DNA from: an uncultured Capnocytophaga sp.
Lineage (GTDB): Bacteria > Bacteroidota > Bacteroidia > Flavobacteriales > Flavobacteriaceae
Assembly: GCF_937936315.1 (NCBI RefSeq)
Contig: NZ_CALGWU010000024.1
Coordinates: forward strand, 62,001 to 126,000
Direction: 5' to 3'
DNA length: 64,000 nt
The position numbers were made by a program, and so were the translations under genes. This document shows, in pieces, positions 1 to 8,010 of the stretch. How positions within the stretch are numbered: the stretch's first letter is position 1; each line of letters opens with the position of its first letter. Below the pieces are notes generated by a model. The model was given only the letters and a program-made list of their open reading frames with translations, had not been told where the DNA came from and ran no database searches.

Positions 1-152
1 TCACCGGCTCTGGTAAAATCAAGAGAAAACACGCGTTCAAAAGCCACATCTTAACTAAGAAAGCTAAAAAACGCAAGTTAGCACTCACCCACGCTACACT
101 CGTTCACTCTAACGACGAAGCAAGCGTGAAGAAACAATTAGGCTTAAAATAA
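1..152 (+). CDS. rpmI: 50S ribosomal protein L35, C-terminal part (start lies before the window)
   Basis: The frame opening at base 3 reads about 49 residues starting TGSGKIKRKHAFKSH and ending KKQLGLK before TAA. This is the characteristic lysine/arginine-rich C-terminal portion of ribosomal protein L35, a structural protein of the large subunit. It lies 99 bases ahead of rplT (L20), the normal infC-rpmI-rplT order in bacteria, so co-transcription with rplT is expected. The N-terminus is outside the window. The identification rests on both the sequence and the neighbour. Confidence 0.95.
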   Translation, partial: TGSGKIKRKHAFKSHILTKKAKKRKLALTHATLVHSNDEASVKKQLGLK

Positions 153-184
153 TTGTTTAAATAGTAGGAAATTAATAACCGTGG

Positions 185-230
185 AGTAGGTACCCCTAAG
201 CGTTTGTTTTAAGCACAAACCACCTGCTAC
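185..230 (+). promoter_or_regulatory. Possible L20-responsive leader hairpin between rpmI and rplT
   Basis: An outer stem AGTAGGT (185-191) can pair with ACCTGCT (222-228) with one G-T wobble, and an inner stem GTTTGT (202-207) pairs exactly with ACAAAC (215-220). The structure ends about 23 bases before the rplT start. L20 is known to control its own operon by binding leader RNA that mimics its 23S rRNA site in other phyla; that this hairpin does so here is inference from position and pairing only. Confidence 0.4.
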
Positions 231-251
231 AAAAATTAAAAAAAGGAATTT

Positions 252-596
252 ATGCCAAGATCAGTAAATGCTGTAGCTCGTAGAGCTCGTAGAAAAAAAA
301 TAATGAAGCAAGCCAAAGGTTTCTTTGGCCGCAGAAAAAACGTTTGGACGGTAGCCAAAAACGCTGTTGAGAAAGCAATGCAGTACGCTTACCGCGACCG
401 CCGTAACAAGAAGAGAACTTTCCGCGCTTTGTGGATTGTGCGTATCAACGCAGGAGCTCGCTTGCACGGATTGTCTTACTCTCAATTTATGGGTAAACTT
501 AAAGCAGCTGACATCCAGCTCAACCGTAAAGTTCTTGCCGATTTGGCAATGAACCACCCTGAAGCGTTCAAAGCTATTGTAGAAAAAGTAAAATAA
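252..596 (+). CDS. rplT: 50S ribosomal protein L20
   Basis: 114 residues beginning MPRSVNAVARRARRKK, the diagnostic start of L20, and ending in AIVEKVK. The basic N-terminal extension enters the 23S rRNA core and the C-terminal helical domain (residues about 60-114) binds rRNA at the H40/H41 junction. L20 is needed for early 50S assembly and in several phyla also represses its own operon. The length is standard. The gene follows rpmI and ends at a strong intrinsic terminator, so it is the last gene of its operon. Confidence 0.98.
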   Translation: MPRSVNAVARRARRKKIMKQAKGFFGRRKNVWTVAKNAVEKAMQYAYRDRRNKKRTFRALWIVRINAGARLHGLSYSQFMGKLKAADIQLNRKVLADLAMNHPEAFKAIVEKVK

Positions 597-626
597 ACGT
601 TTAACTAACGATATAATTCCGTATAA

Positions 627-664
627 AAATAGGCTGCCTCATAAAAAGACAGCCTATTTTTTTC
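627..664 (+). terminator. Intrinsic terminator of the rpmI-rplT operon
   Basis: AATAGGCTG (629-637) pairs with CAGCCTATT (650-658) around a 12-base loop and is followed by a run of T residues, 31 bases after the rplT stop. Confidence 0.9.
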
Positions 665-696
665 CCTTCCTCAACTCATCATTCGTATTTTTTTAT

Positions 697-704
697 TACC
701 TTTG
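697..704 (+). promoter_or_regulatory. Bacteroidota -7 promoter box (TACCTTTG)
   Basis: TACCTTTG matches TAnnTTTG, the -7 box of the Bacteroidota housekeeping sigma factor. It lies about 100 bases ahead of the secreted-protein gene at 808, which would give an unusually long leader. The -33 box is not clear. Confidence 0.5.
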
Positions 705-807
705 CCCTTTATAATTACCCCCCGATAAGCATAACAAAAAATTGTTTTTTACCATAGTAGGACACTACATACTCTAAAACAACTCGCATCGAAATAAATA
801 ATTTAAC

Positions 808-1437
808 ATGAAAAAAATCTTAACTATCATTTCTTTCTTTACTATCGCTTTAGCTACTGCTCAAGAACATGAAATTACAACTGAAAACAATCAAAAAACA
901 ATGCAAAACACTAAACCACGCAGATGGTTCTATCAAGGTGAAGTGAGCGTTACCTTCCCTAGTAATAACAACGCTAAATACTCATACCAATACTACAAAC
1001 CAAGCACTAATAGTTATGAAGGCCAAACCATCAACATTAGTGAACAACCTATTATCTCAAGCGACTTTTCAGTAAACTACCAATTATTCCGAATTTTTAG
1101 CATAGGAGCTGTAGGTGGACTTACTCATTTCCAAAATCCCGCTGCTACAGGATTTAAACTAGGTGGCGTGTTGCGCTTGAACCCCGTTAAGCACTCTCGT
1201 GCCTCTATCTATACCCAAGTAGCAGGATTTCTACCCCTCAGCAATCTGATTAAAACTTCTATGGGAGAAGCTAAATTCGGCTTTTCTGTCCCTATTTTAG
1301 AAAGAAAACGCTACGGAATGCATTTGGCTATGTACACCTCTTTCACAGGCTTTGAAATAAGCAAATCCCCTAACCCCGAAACCCCCGACGATGTGGAATA
1401 TCGCGGCATTGGATTTAGTTTTGGCGTCAGATTTTAA
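808..1437 (+). CDS. Secreted, probably outer-membrane beta-barrel protein of unknown function
   Basis: 209 residues with a typical signal peptide (MKKILTIISFFTIALATAQ, cleavage after about residue 19). The mature part has alternating hydrophobic and polar stretches and ends GIGFSFGVRF with a terminal phenylalanine, as in beta-barrels inserted by BamA. No catalytic motif is seen. It stands alone between the rplT terminator and a lipoprotein gene. Outer-membrane localisation is inferred from the signal peptide and C-terminus. Confidence 0.7.
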   Translation: MKKILTIISFFTIALATAQEHEITTENNQKTMQNTKPRRWFYQGEVSVTFPSNNNAKYSYQYYKPSTNSYEGQTINISEQPIISSDFSVNYQLFRIFSIGAVGGLTHFQNPAATGFKLGGVLRLNPVKHSRASIYTQVAGFLPLSNLIKTSMGEAKFGFSVPILERKRYGMHLAMYTSFTGFEISKSPNPETPDDVEYRGIGFSFGVRF

Positions 1438-1511
1438 AAACTTCTACCACCCCAAAAAAACATTTTAATCAAACTCATATCAACAAACGTCTAATTTAAA
1501 ACACTCATAAA

Positions 1512-2033
1512 ATGAAAAAACTTTTCTTATCTCTCTTCCTTATCGGAAGTTTAATGCTTACTTCTTGTTCTAAAAACTCACCTAAAATTGTTGCCGAGAA
1601 ATTTATGACAGCTGTAAATGCTAACAATTTTGATGAAGCTGGCAAATATTGCGATGAACAAACCTCTCAATTGCTCAAATCTCTCAACGAATTGATGAAA
1701 GCTGTACCAAAAGACAATGGTAAAAACGATCAACTTTTCGAAGGTTTTAAAATCACAAAAGTAGAAGAAAACGGCGACAAAGCCAAAGTATTCTACACTA
1801 CTAAAGATAGCAACGGCAAAGAAAATGCCCTCGACCTCAAAAAAATAGACGGCAAATGGATTGTTTCTATGAATAAAGAAAATAAAGAAAATGGCGGAGG
1901 TCACGATCACCACCACGATCACGATGGTCACGACCATGATATGCCAGAAATGGACCCTAATATCAACCTCGATACCCCTGATATGCCTGCTGAAGTAGAG
2001 GAGGCTCAAACTACAACCCCTACTAACAAATAA
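1512..2033 (+). CDS. DUF4878-like lipoprotein with a histidine-rich tail
   Basis: 173 residues. A lipobox LMLTSC puts the acylated cysteine at residue 19. Residues about 25-120 (VAEKFMTAVNANNFDEAGKY, then WIVSMNKE) have the pattern of DUF4878, an NTF2-like fold common in Bacteroidota lipoproteins. After this comes a tail with seven histidines mixed with Asp and Gly (residues 131-142) and then an acidic, proline-rich end. The tail would suit binding of Zn, Ni, Cu or Co; a role in metal capture or sensing is inference. The DUF4878 assignment is by pattern. Confidence 0.75.
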   Translation: MKKLFLSLFLIGSLMLTSCSKNSPKIVAEKFMTAVNANNFDEAGKYCDEQTSQLLKSLNELMKAVPKDNGKNDQLFEGFKITKVEENGDKAKVFYTTKDSNGKENALDLKKIDGKWIVSMNKENKENGGGHDHHHDHDGHDHDMPEMDPNINLDTPDMPAEVEEAQTTTPTNK

Positions 2034-2055
2034 GATTACAACACTTTTAAACTAC

Positions 2056-2126
2056 AACTTTGCCAAAGTTTCCTGCCTCTACGGCTTGCATTGCCCGTGC
2101 GCTCGCACCTTTGGCAAAGTTCTTTT
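2056..2126 (+). terminator. Long perfect hairpin, copy of the ACTTTGCCAAAGT repeat family, probable terminator
   Basis: AACTTTGCCAAAG (2056-2068) pairs over 13 bases with CTTTGGCAAAGTT (2109-2121) around a 40-base loop, followed by CTTTTT. Each arm is itself nearly palindromic. Related copies lie near 14.28, 30.12, 43.95 and 55.24 kb. Confidence 0.7.
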
Positions 2127-2160
2127 TATCCCCTAACCCCTGAAACCTAACCTCCTAACA

Positions 2161-2838
2161 ATGAAAAAGCTTCTCTTTTTCCTTGCAGCTTTCCTGCTCC
2201 TCTCCTACGCTGCTTTTCGCATTTTTTTCTACATCGACCATCGCAGTGAAGAAAAACAAGTAGCTGAGAACGAGCATTCCCTCCGTCTTACCCCTTCTCA
2301 ACTCGATTCTCTACAAGAGGGCGATATCATTCTTAGGCGTGGTTATGGTATCTTCAGCGATATGATTGCTAAACGCCTTAACGACGGTCGTTTTGATGTC
2401 ACCCATTCTGGAATTCTCTATCGCAAAAATGGCAATTGGTGGGTAATTCACTCCCTCTCTTCCGATGTAAGTAACATCGATGGTATGCAGGAACAGCCCT
2501 TAAACGCTTTTCTTAAATACTCTATGCCCAAGAAAATCTTAATCGTACGCCCTTTGCACAGCACCCCCGAGCAAGGTCGTGCTGTAGTACAACGCGCCAA
2601 GCACTACCTCAAAGCTCAAATCCCCTTCGACCATTTAGGCACTATCGATGAGCCTTCTCAACTTTATTGTACCGAACTCATCTACCAAATCTTAGACAAC
2701 GACCTTCATTTTGTCGCTTTCCCTACCGATAAAACCCAACGCCAACAACTTTTCACCACTATGACGACGCTCTACAACCCTAAATACTTCGAGATTATCA
2801 TCAATACATATCCAAATAAAGAGCAAAAAACCTTATAA
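2161..2838 (+). CDS. YiiX/YebB-type permuted papain-like amidase
   Basis: 225 residues with an N-terminal hydrophobic segment (residues 4-24), so membrane-anchored or exported. Motifs follow the circularly permuted NlpC/P60 (papain-like) family: GDIILRRG (54-61), the catalytic histidine in THSGI (H82) and the catalytic cysteine in YCTELIY (C170). Such enzymes cleave amide or thioester bonds in peptidoglycan or lipid substrates; the substrate here is unknown. The gene stands alone between two hairpin/promoter regions. The family call is firm, the function open. Confidence 0.85.
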   Translation: MKKLLFFLAAFLLLSYAAFRIFFYIDHRSEEKQVAENEHSLRLTPSQLDSLQEGDIILRRGYGIFSDMIAKRLNDGRFDVTHSGILYRKNGNWWVIHSLSSDVSNIDGMQEQPLNAFLKYSMPKKILIVRPLHSTPEQGRAVVQRAKHYLKAQIPFDHLGTIDEPSQLYCTELIYQILDNDLHFVAFPTDKTQRQQLFTTMTTLYNPKYFEIIINTYPNKEQKTL

Positions 2839-2884
2839 AAAATCACCTTTTTCACGTTTTTTTTATAATTTTCTAATCCTCAAA

Positions 2885-2916
2885 TTTGCTAATTTGCTAA
2901 TTATTCCCTACCTTTG
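2885..2916 (+). promoter_or_regulatory. Bacteroidota promoter of the tandem outer-membrane gene pair
   Basis: TTTG at 2885-2888, 20 bases, then TACCTTTG at 2909-2916, matching TTTG-N19/20-TAnnTTTG. The first gene of the pair starts 27 bases downstream. Confidence 0.75.
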
Positions 2917-2942
2917 TTGCGTAATCATAAAAACTAACTTAT

Positions 2943-3473
2943 ATGAAAAATCTCTTATTCTTTACACTATTGATTTTTGCATTGCACTCCTCCGCTCAAG
3001 AAGCCTACAACAAAGGTGATGTATTTATTGATCTTTGCACCTCGATAGGCAATGCAGGAGTTGGTTATGGAGGAGAAATACACTATGCTTTTGCCCCATT
3101 GTTTTCGGTAGGAGCTCAGTTCAATAGCCAAAGTTTTAACTTCAACGATAAATACATCACTTCCTTTCTACCCAAACTCTCTGCCGACTTTCACTTTGGC
3201 AATCGCAATACTATCGATTGGTATGCAGGACTTTCAGGAGGATATTTTATCTGGCAGAGCAATGACCCTTATGAAAATGCTGGCAATACTGGTTGTGTGA
3301 TAACCCCTCCTACTTATGACATTAGCCTTAGAAACAATCACAAAAATAATTTTATAGCTTGGGATGCTCACTTAGGCTTCCGTTACTTCATCTTCAAAAA
3401 TGTAGGTCTCAATGGTCAAGCGTCCTTAGGTAATGTACGTTGGTTTAAAGTGGGAGTAAGTATAAAAATCTAA
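2943..3473 (+). CDS. Secreted outer-membrane beta-barrel protein, first of a tandem pair
   Basis: 176 residues with a signal peptide (MKNLLFFTLLIFALHSSAQ). The mature part looks like a small barrel: repeated aromatic/glycine strands, HLGFRYFIFKNVGLNG near the C-terminus, and a terminal VGVSIKI. No function is recognised. Its N- and C-terminal parts are nearly identical to the next gene while the centre (residues about 35-135) differs. This points to a recent duplication with divergence in the probable surface loops. It is transcribed from the promoter at 2885-2916, probably together with the next gene. Confidence 0.75.
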   Translation: MKNLLFFTLLIFALHSSAQEAYNKGDVFIDLCTSIGNAGVGYGGEIHYAFAPLFSVGAQFNSQSFNFNDKYITSFLPKLSADFHFGNRNTIDWYAGLSGGYFIWQSNDPYENAGNTGCVITPPTYDISLRNNHKNNFIAWDAHLGFRYFIFKNVGLNGQASLGNVRWFKVGVSIKI

Positions 3474-3478
3474 ATAAT

Positions 3479-4006
3479 ATGAAAAACCTCTTATTCTTTA
3501 CGCTATTGCTTTTTGCATTGCACTCCTCCGCTCAAGAAGCCTACAACAAAGGTGATGTATTTATTGATGTACAAACAGGCGCCTCGTTTATAGGAGGAAT
3601 TATTGGCGGAGGCGTTCACTATGGGGTGACACCTCATATCTCGGTAGGCGCTAATCTTTCTAATCAGAGTTTTAACCTCAATAGTAAGTACGAAACCGCT
3701 TATGTGCCAGAGCTCAGCGCCGATTTGCATTTTGACCATCGCATCACTACCGATTGGTATAGCGGTCTCTCGGTAGGCTACTGCTTTTGGCAAAGCAACA
3801 CCCCTGATAGTTATAGTTCTGGAGGTTGTGAGACCTCTTCCTCCCCTACCCCCGAAAAATTCAGAAGAGAACACCCCAATAATCTCGCATTGTGGAACAT
3901 TCACTTAGGCTTCCGTTACTTCATCTTCAAAAACGTAGGTCTCAACGGACAAGTAGCTTTTGGCAATGTGCTATCATTCAAAGTGGGCGTAAGTGTAAAA
4001 ATCTAA
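3479..4006 (+). CDS. Secreted outer-membrane beta-barrel protein, second of a tandem pair
   Basis: 175 residues, starting five bases after the stop of its paralogue, so surely co-transcribed. The signal peptide differs from the first copy at one residue (MKNLLFFTLLLFALHSSAQ), and both share EAYNKGDVFID at the mature N-terminus. The C-terminal HLGFRYFIFKNVGLNGQ is also shared. The middle carries a Ser/Pro/Cys-rich insertion (about residues 118-128) unlike its neighbour. It is likely a surface protein with variable loops; its function is unknown. Confidence 0.75.
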   Translation: MKNLLFFTLLLFALHSSAQEAYNKGDVFIDVQTGASFIGGIIGGGVHYGVTPHISVGANLSNQSFNLNSKYETAYVPELSADLHFDHRITTDWYSGLSVGYCFWQSNTPDSYSSGGCETSSSPTPEKFRREHPNNLALWNIHLGFRYFIFKNVGLNGQVAFGNVLSFKVGVSVKI

Positions 4007-4037
4007 CCCCTATCCCCTGAAACCTGACCCCTCCCCC

Positions 4038-4067
4038 TTGCTAATTAGCAATTATTTCGTATTTTTG
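4038..4067 (+). promoter_or_regulatory. Bacteroidota promoter of the DUF2723 gene
   Basis: TTG at 4038-4040, 19 bases, then TATTTTTG at 4060-4067. The start codon at 4100 is 32 bases downstream. Confidence 0.7.
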
Positions 4068-4099
4068 CCCTCAATAATAAAAAATCTAATTTTATTACA

Positions 4100-7000
4100 A
4101 TGACGGATAAAGATTTTTCAAGATACAACCTCATCGCTGGTTGGCTGGTGTTTGCTATTGCTTTGGTTACCTATAGCCTTACCGTAGAACCTACAGTAAG
4201 TTTTTGGGATTGTGGTGAGTATATCGCTACATCAGCAAAATTAGAAGTAGGTCACCCCCCTGGAGCCCCTTTCTTCCAGATGATGGGCGCTTTCATCGCT
4301 GCTTTTGCTCCTAATAGCGACAAAATAGCCTTAATGGTGAACTATATGTCGGTGTTATCGAGTGCTTTCACAGTGTTGTTCTTGTACTTTATCATCGTTA
4401 ATCTCACTAAAAAAATTGCTCTGCGCGAAGCCACAACCCTTAGCCAATCTCAAACTATTATAGTTATGGGCAGTGGCGTGGTAGGTGCTTTGGCTTATAC
4501 TTTTTCCGATAGCTTCTGGTTCAACGCAGTTGAAGCCGAAGTATATGGAATGGCAATGCTCTTTATGTCGGCAATGTTTTGGTTAGGCATTAAGTGGACA
4601 GATAGTCTGCACGAACCACGCGGCGACCGCTGGTTGTTGCTCATCTCGTTGGTAGTAGGACTTTCCTTTGGGGTACACTTTATGGCGCTGCTCACCATTC
4701 CTGCTATCGGGATGTTGTATTTCTTCAACAGCAACTACAAGAAAACTGTAGTGAATTTCATCCTCGCCAATGTAATTTCCATCGCTATACTATTGCTCAT
4801 CTTCAAACTGATATTACCCTACACATTGGCGTATTTCGGTTATTTAGAAGTCTTTTTCGTCAATAGCTTTGGAATGCCGTTCAACTCAGGGACTATTATC
4901 GCGGGGCTCTCAGTTATTGCTTTCTTCTACCTCACTCTCAATTATGCTTATAAGAAAAACAAAGTGCGCTTGCAAACAGGCATTTTGTGTTTGTTATTTA
5001 TATTTATAGGATTTTCATCTTGGCTGATGATTCCTATTCGCGCAAATGCCAATACAGTAATCAACGAGAATAGTCCTACCGATGCGCGCTTGCTCTTGGC
5101 GTACTACAACCTCGAACAATACCCCGAAACGCATCTTTTCTACGGACCTATGTACACCGATAAGTATGCAGGTATCGACCCCGAACATCCTTATGAAGAT
5201 GCTAAACCTAAATACGAACGCGACTATAAATTAGGCAAATACGTGATTGTAAACAACTACAAGAACGCTCAAACTGCCTCTAATAGAGCGCAAATGGGCT
5301 TCTTGCCTCGTATGTGGAGCGCCCAACACGCAGCTAACTATATGAAGCTCACCGGCAATCCTCCTTTCAAAATTACTGAAGAGGCTTATGCCGACCCTCA
5401 AGCCTACCAACTATTGCAAAGTATCCAACAGCAAATGACGCTACGCGCAATGCCTCCAGAGCGTTACGACCAGTTCCTAATGCAATTCCGCGATGAAGTA
5501 GAAGTGCAAAAACCTACTTTTTGGCAAAATATGAACTACCTCTTTAGCTATCAGTTTGGCTATATGTATTTCCGCTATTTGGCGTGGAACTTCATTGGTA
5601 GACAAGACGATGTGCAAGGAAAATTAGAAAACGACCACGGCAATTGGCTTTCAGGAATTTCAGCTATCGACAATGCTCATCTCGGCTCTCAAAAAAACCT
5701 CCCTTCCGATGTGTTAAACAACAAAGCCCGCAATACTTATTACTTCCTGCCTTTCCTTTTGGGAATTTTAGGGTTGCTGTTTATGGCTATCAAAAGTGAA
5801 CGACAAACGTGGGTGATTATGGTGCTTTTCCTCTTCACTGGTTTAGCACTGAAAATCTATCTGAACGAGCGTCCGTTTGAGCCTCGCGAGCGTGATTACG
5901 CCTTGGTAGGTTCGTTCTATGCCTTTGCAATATGGATAGGTATGGGCGTGTATGCCCTTTTCGATTGGTTGAAAAAATACATCACCCCTAATGTATTAGC
6001 TCCTGCAACTGTTATCCTTTCTCTAATATCTGTGCCTGCGCTAATGGCTTATGAAAACTGGGATGACCACGACCGCTCTCAAAAATATTCGGCTGAGTTC
6101 ATTGGGAATGCTTACTTAGAATCAGTAGCCAAAGATAAAGATGCGATGATTTTTACCATTGGTGATAACGACACCTTCCTCTTGTGGTATGCTCAAGAAA
6201 TTGAAGGCTACCGCACCGATGTACGCGTCATCAACACAAGTTTGTTACAAACCGATTGGTATATCGACCAAATGAAGCGCCAAGCCTATAAAAGTAGCCC
6301 TATTCCCGCACAAATAGAGCATAAAAACTACGCTTACGGCGTGCGTGAGGGCATTTACTTCCGCAAGCGCACCGAAAACCGTTGGAATATCAAAGATTTT
6401 GTAAATTGGGTTACCAGCGACGACCCTAATACGCAAGAAACTCGCGGTGAAGGTGAGTACAAACAAACTTTCTACTACTACCCTACTAACAAAATACGTA
6501 TTCCTGTAAACAAAGAAAATGTACTAAAAAGCGGTATCGTAAAACCTGAAGATGCCGATAAAATAGTAGATTATATAGATATTACCTTGCCTAACGCTAT
6601 CGACAAGGCGCGCATTGTGATGCTCGACATCTTGGCAAACAACGATTGGAAACGCCCTATCTACTTCACCGGAGGTAGTATGGATGCCACCGAGTACATT
6701 TGGATGAAAGACTATTTGCAACTCGATGGATTAGTGTACAAACTCGTGCCTATCAAAACCGAAATCGATAAAAACCACCCTTACGATATGGGGCGCATCG
6801 ATACCGATTTGATGTGCAACATCGTGAAAAAATGGACGTGGGGCAATATGGGCAAACCTAATATCTATTTAGACCCCGAAACGCGTAAGAACAGTATCAT
6901 TTTCCGCGGCAATATCGCTCGCCTTACCGAGAAGCTCATCGCCGAAGGCAAAAACGCCCAAGCCAAAGAGATGCTGGATATCGCTATGAAAAATATGCCA

Positions 7001-7381
7001 GTAGAGGCGTATGGCTACTATTTCACCCTCGACCCCTTTGTACAAGGCTATTTCAAAGTAGGACAACGCGAAACTGCCCGCAAACTCGCACAACAGATTT
7101 TCGCTAAATACCAAGAAGAACTGAACTACTATACCCATTTAGATGCCGAGGAACTCAACCTCAGCGTTGCCCGCATACAGTACGCTATCGACCGCTATGG
7201 CGACCTCTTACAACTCATTGCTCCTTTGGATAGTGAATTCTTCCAAAAGGAATGGGCAGTATTCAAAGCAAAAGCAAGTCCGTTTATGGGTGCTAAAGAA
7301 TTAGAAGAATATTTTAAAGAGCCCACCGAAGAGGAAAAAGCTGCTGCCGATAGTACTGCTATTGTTGAAGAAGAAGAATAA
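4100..7381 (+). CDS. DUF2723 integral membrane protein, probable protein O-mannosyltransferase-like enzyme
   Basis: 1093 residues. The N-terminal part holds about a dozen membrane segments, with the conserved family motif SFWDCGEY (residues 34-41) followed by GHPPGAPFF. The acidic D37/E40 resemble the first-loop acids of GT-C glycosyltransferases. The soluble C-terminal region (from about residue 650) includes an AMIFTIGDNDTFLLWYAQE stretch and TPR-like helices. DUF2723 is the family of human TMEM260, described as an O-mannosyltransferase. Bacteroidota also glycosylate periplasmic proteins, so a role in protein or envelope glycosylation is likely but inferred. The next gene starts three bases after the stop, so they form an operon. 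Confidence 0.8.
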   Translation: MTDKDFSRYNLIAGWLVFAIALVTYSLTVEPTVSFWDCGEYIATSAKLEVGHPPGAPFFQMMGAFIAAFAPNSDKIALMVNYMSVLSSAFTVLFLYFIIVNLTKKIALREATTLSQSQTIIVMGSGVVGALAYTFSDSFWFNAVEAEVYGMAMLFMSAMFWLGIKWTDSLHEPRGDRWLLLISLVVGLSFGVHFMALLTIPAIGMLYFFNSNYKKTVVNFILANVISIAILLLIFKLILPYTLAYFGYLEVFFVNSFGMPFNSGTIIAGLSVIAFFYLTLNYAYKKNKVRLQTGILCLLFIFIGFSSWLMIPIRANANTVINENSPTDARLLLAYYNLEQYPETHLFYGPMYTDKYAGIDPEHPYEDAKPKYERDYKLGKYVIVNNYKNAQTASNRAQMGFLPRMWSAQHAANYMKLTGNPPFKITEEAYADPQAYQLLQSIQQQMTLRAMPPERYDQFLMQFRDEVEVQKPTFWQNMNYLFSYQFGYMYFRYLAWNFIGRQDDVQGKLENDHGNWLSGISAIDNAHLGSQKNLPSDVLNNKARNTYYFLPFLLGILGLLFMAIKSERQTWVIMVLFLFTGLALKIYLNERPFEPRERDYALVGSFYAFAIWIGMGVYALFDWLKKYITPNVLAPATVILSLISVPALMAYENWDDHDRSQKYSAEFIGNAYLESVAKDKDAMIFTIGDNDTFLLWYAQEIEGYRTDVRVINTSLLQTDWYIDQMKRQAYKSSPIPAQIEHKNYAYGVREGIYFRKRTENRWNIKDFVNWVTSDDPNTQETRGEGEYKQTFYYYPTNKIRIPVNKENVLKSGIVKPEDADKIVDYIDITLPNAIDKARIVMLDILANNDWKRPIYFTGGSMDATEYIWMKDYLQLDGLVYKLVPIKTEIDKNHPYDMGRIDTDLMCNIVKKWTWGNMGKPNIYLDPETRKNSIIFRGNIARLTEKLIAEGKNAQAKEMLDIAMKNMPVEAYGYYFTLDPFVQGYFKVGQRETARKLAQQIFAKYQEELNYYTHLDAEELNLSVARIQYAIDRYGDLLQLIAPLDSEFFQKEWAVFKAKASPFMGAKELEEYFKEPTEEEKAAADSTAIVEEEE

Positions 7382-7383
7382 CA

Positions 7384-8010
7384 ATGCGTTATCTTAGTTA
7401 TATCATATCGTTTTTCACACACCCTATATGGTTTCCTATTTATGGAGCGATGTTGGTGTTGTTCCAAATACCTTTTTCGCCCACTATAGAAAGTGTGAAG
7501 TACACTTGGCTATTGCTATTGCTCACCACGGTAGCCTTCCCCACCCTTGTATACCTAATGCTCTTTGTACTAAACTGGCTCAACGACCCTTTTGAGGTAC
7601 CTGTAGAGAAGCAAAAATGGTTGTGCTATGGTTATATAGTGATATTGCTATTCACCGCTTTCAAGATAACCCCCATAGACCATTACCCCATTTTGTATTT
7701 CTACATAATGAATTTGCTCATCAGCACCTTTATCATCTTGTTAATGCACTATTTAAAATTTGTAGGCAACATATTTGCTATGGGAGTAGGAGCGCTCACC
7801 TCCTTTAGCATACTGCTGAGCATCACTTTTGAAATAGATCTAACTTACATAATAGCCTTGCTTATATTTCTCAGTGGAGCTACTTTATCGGCTCAAGCCT
7901 ATCTATCAGGCCAAACGATATGGAAATTAGCCATCAGCTGGATTATAGGCGCTCTACCACAGCTTTCACTCATTATATTGTTTAAGAATTTATTATTCGG
8001 ATTAACGTAG
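7384..8010 (+). CDS. Polytopic membrane protein of unknown function
   Basis: 208 residues with about six hydrophobic segments (residues 5-28, 33-60, 75-92, 98-118, 124-148, 150-205). No motif was recognised. It begins three bases after the DUF2723 gene, so it is probably co-translated and may help that enzyme; this rests on position only. Its last nine bases overlap the end of the convergent LTA-synthase-like gene. Confidence 0.75.
   Translation: MRYLSYIISFFTHPIWFPIYGAMLVLFQIPFSPTIESVKYTWLLLLLTTVAFPTLVYLMLFVLNWLNDPFEVPVEKQKWLCYGYIVILLFTAFKITPIDHYPILYFYIMNLLISTFIILLMHYLKFVGNIFAMGVGALTSFSILLSITFEIDLTYIIALLIFLSGATLSAQAYLSGQTIWKLAISWIIGALPQLSLIILFKNLLFGLT

Noticed and set aside
8002..8010. Nine-base overlap of convergent genes as a sign of a wrong stop
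   Set aside because: Both proteins have natural C-termini and short convergent overlaps are common in compact genomes.
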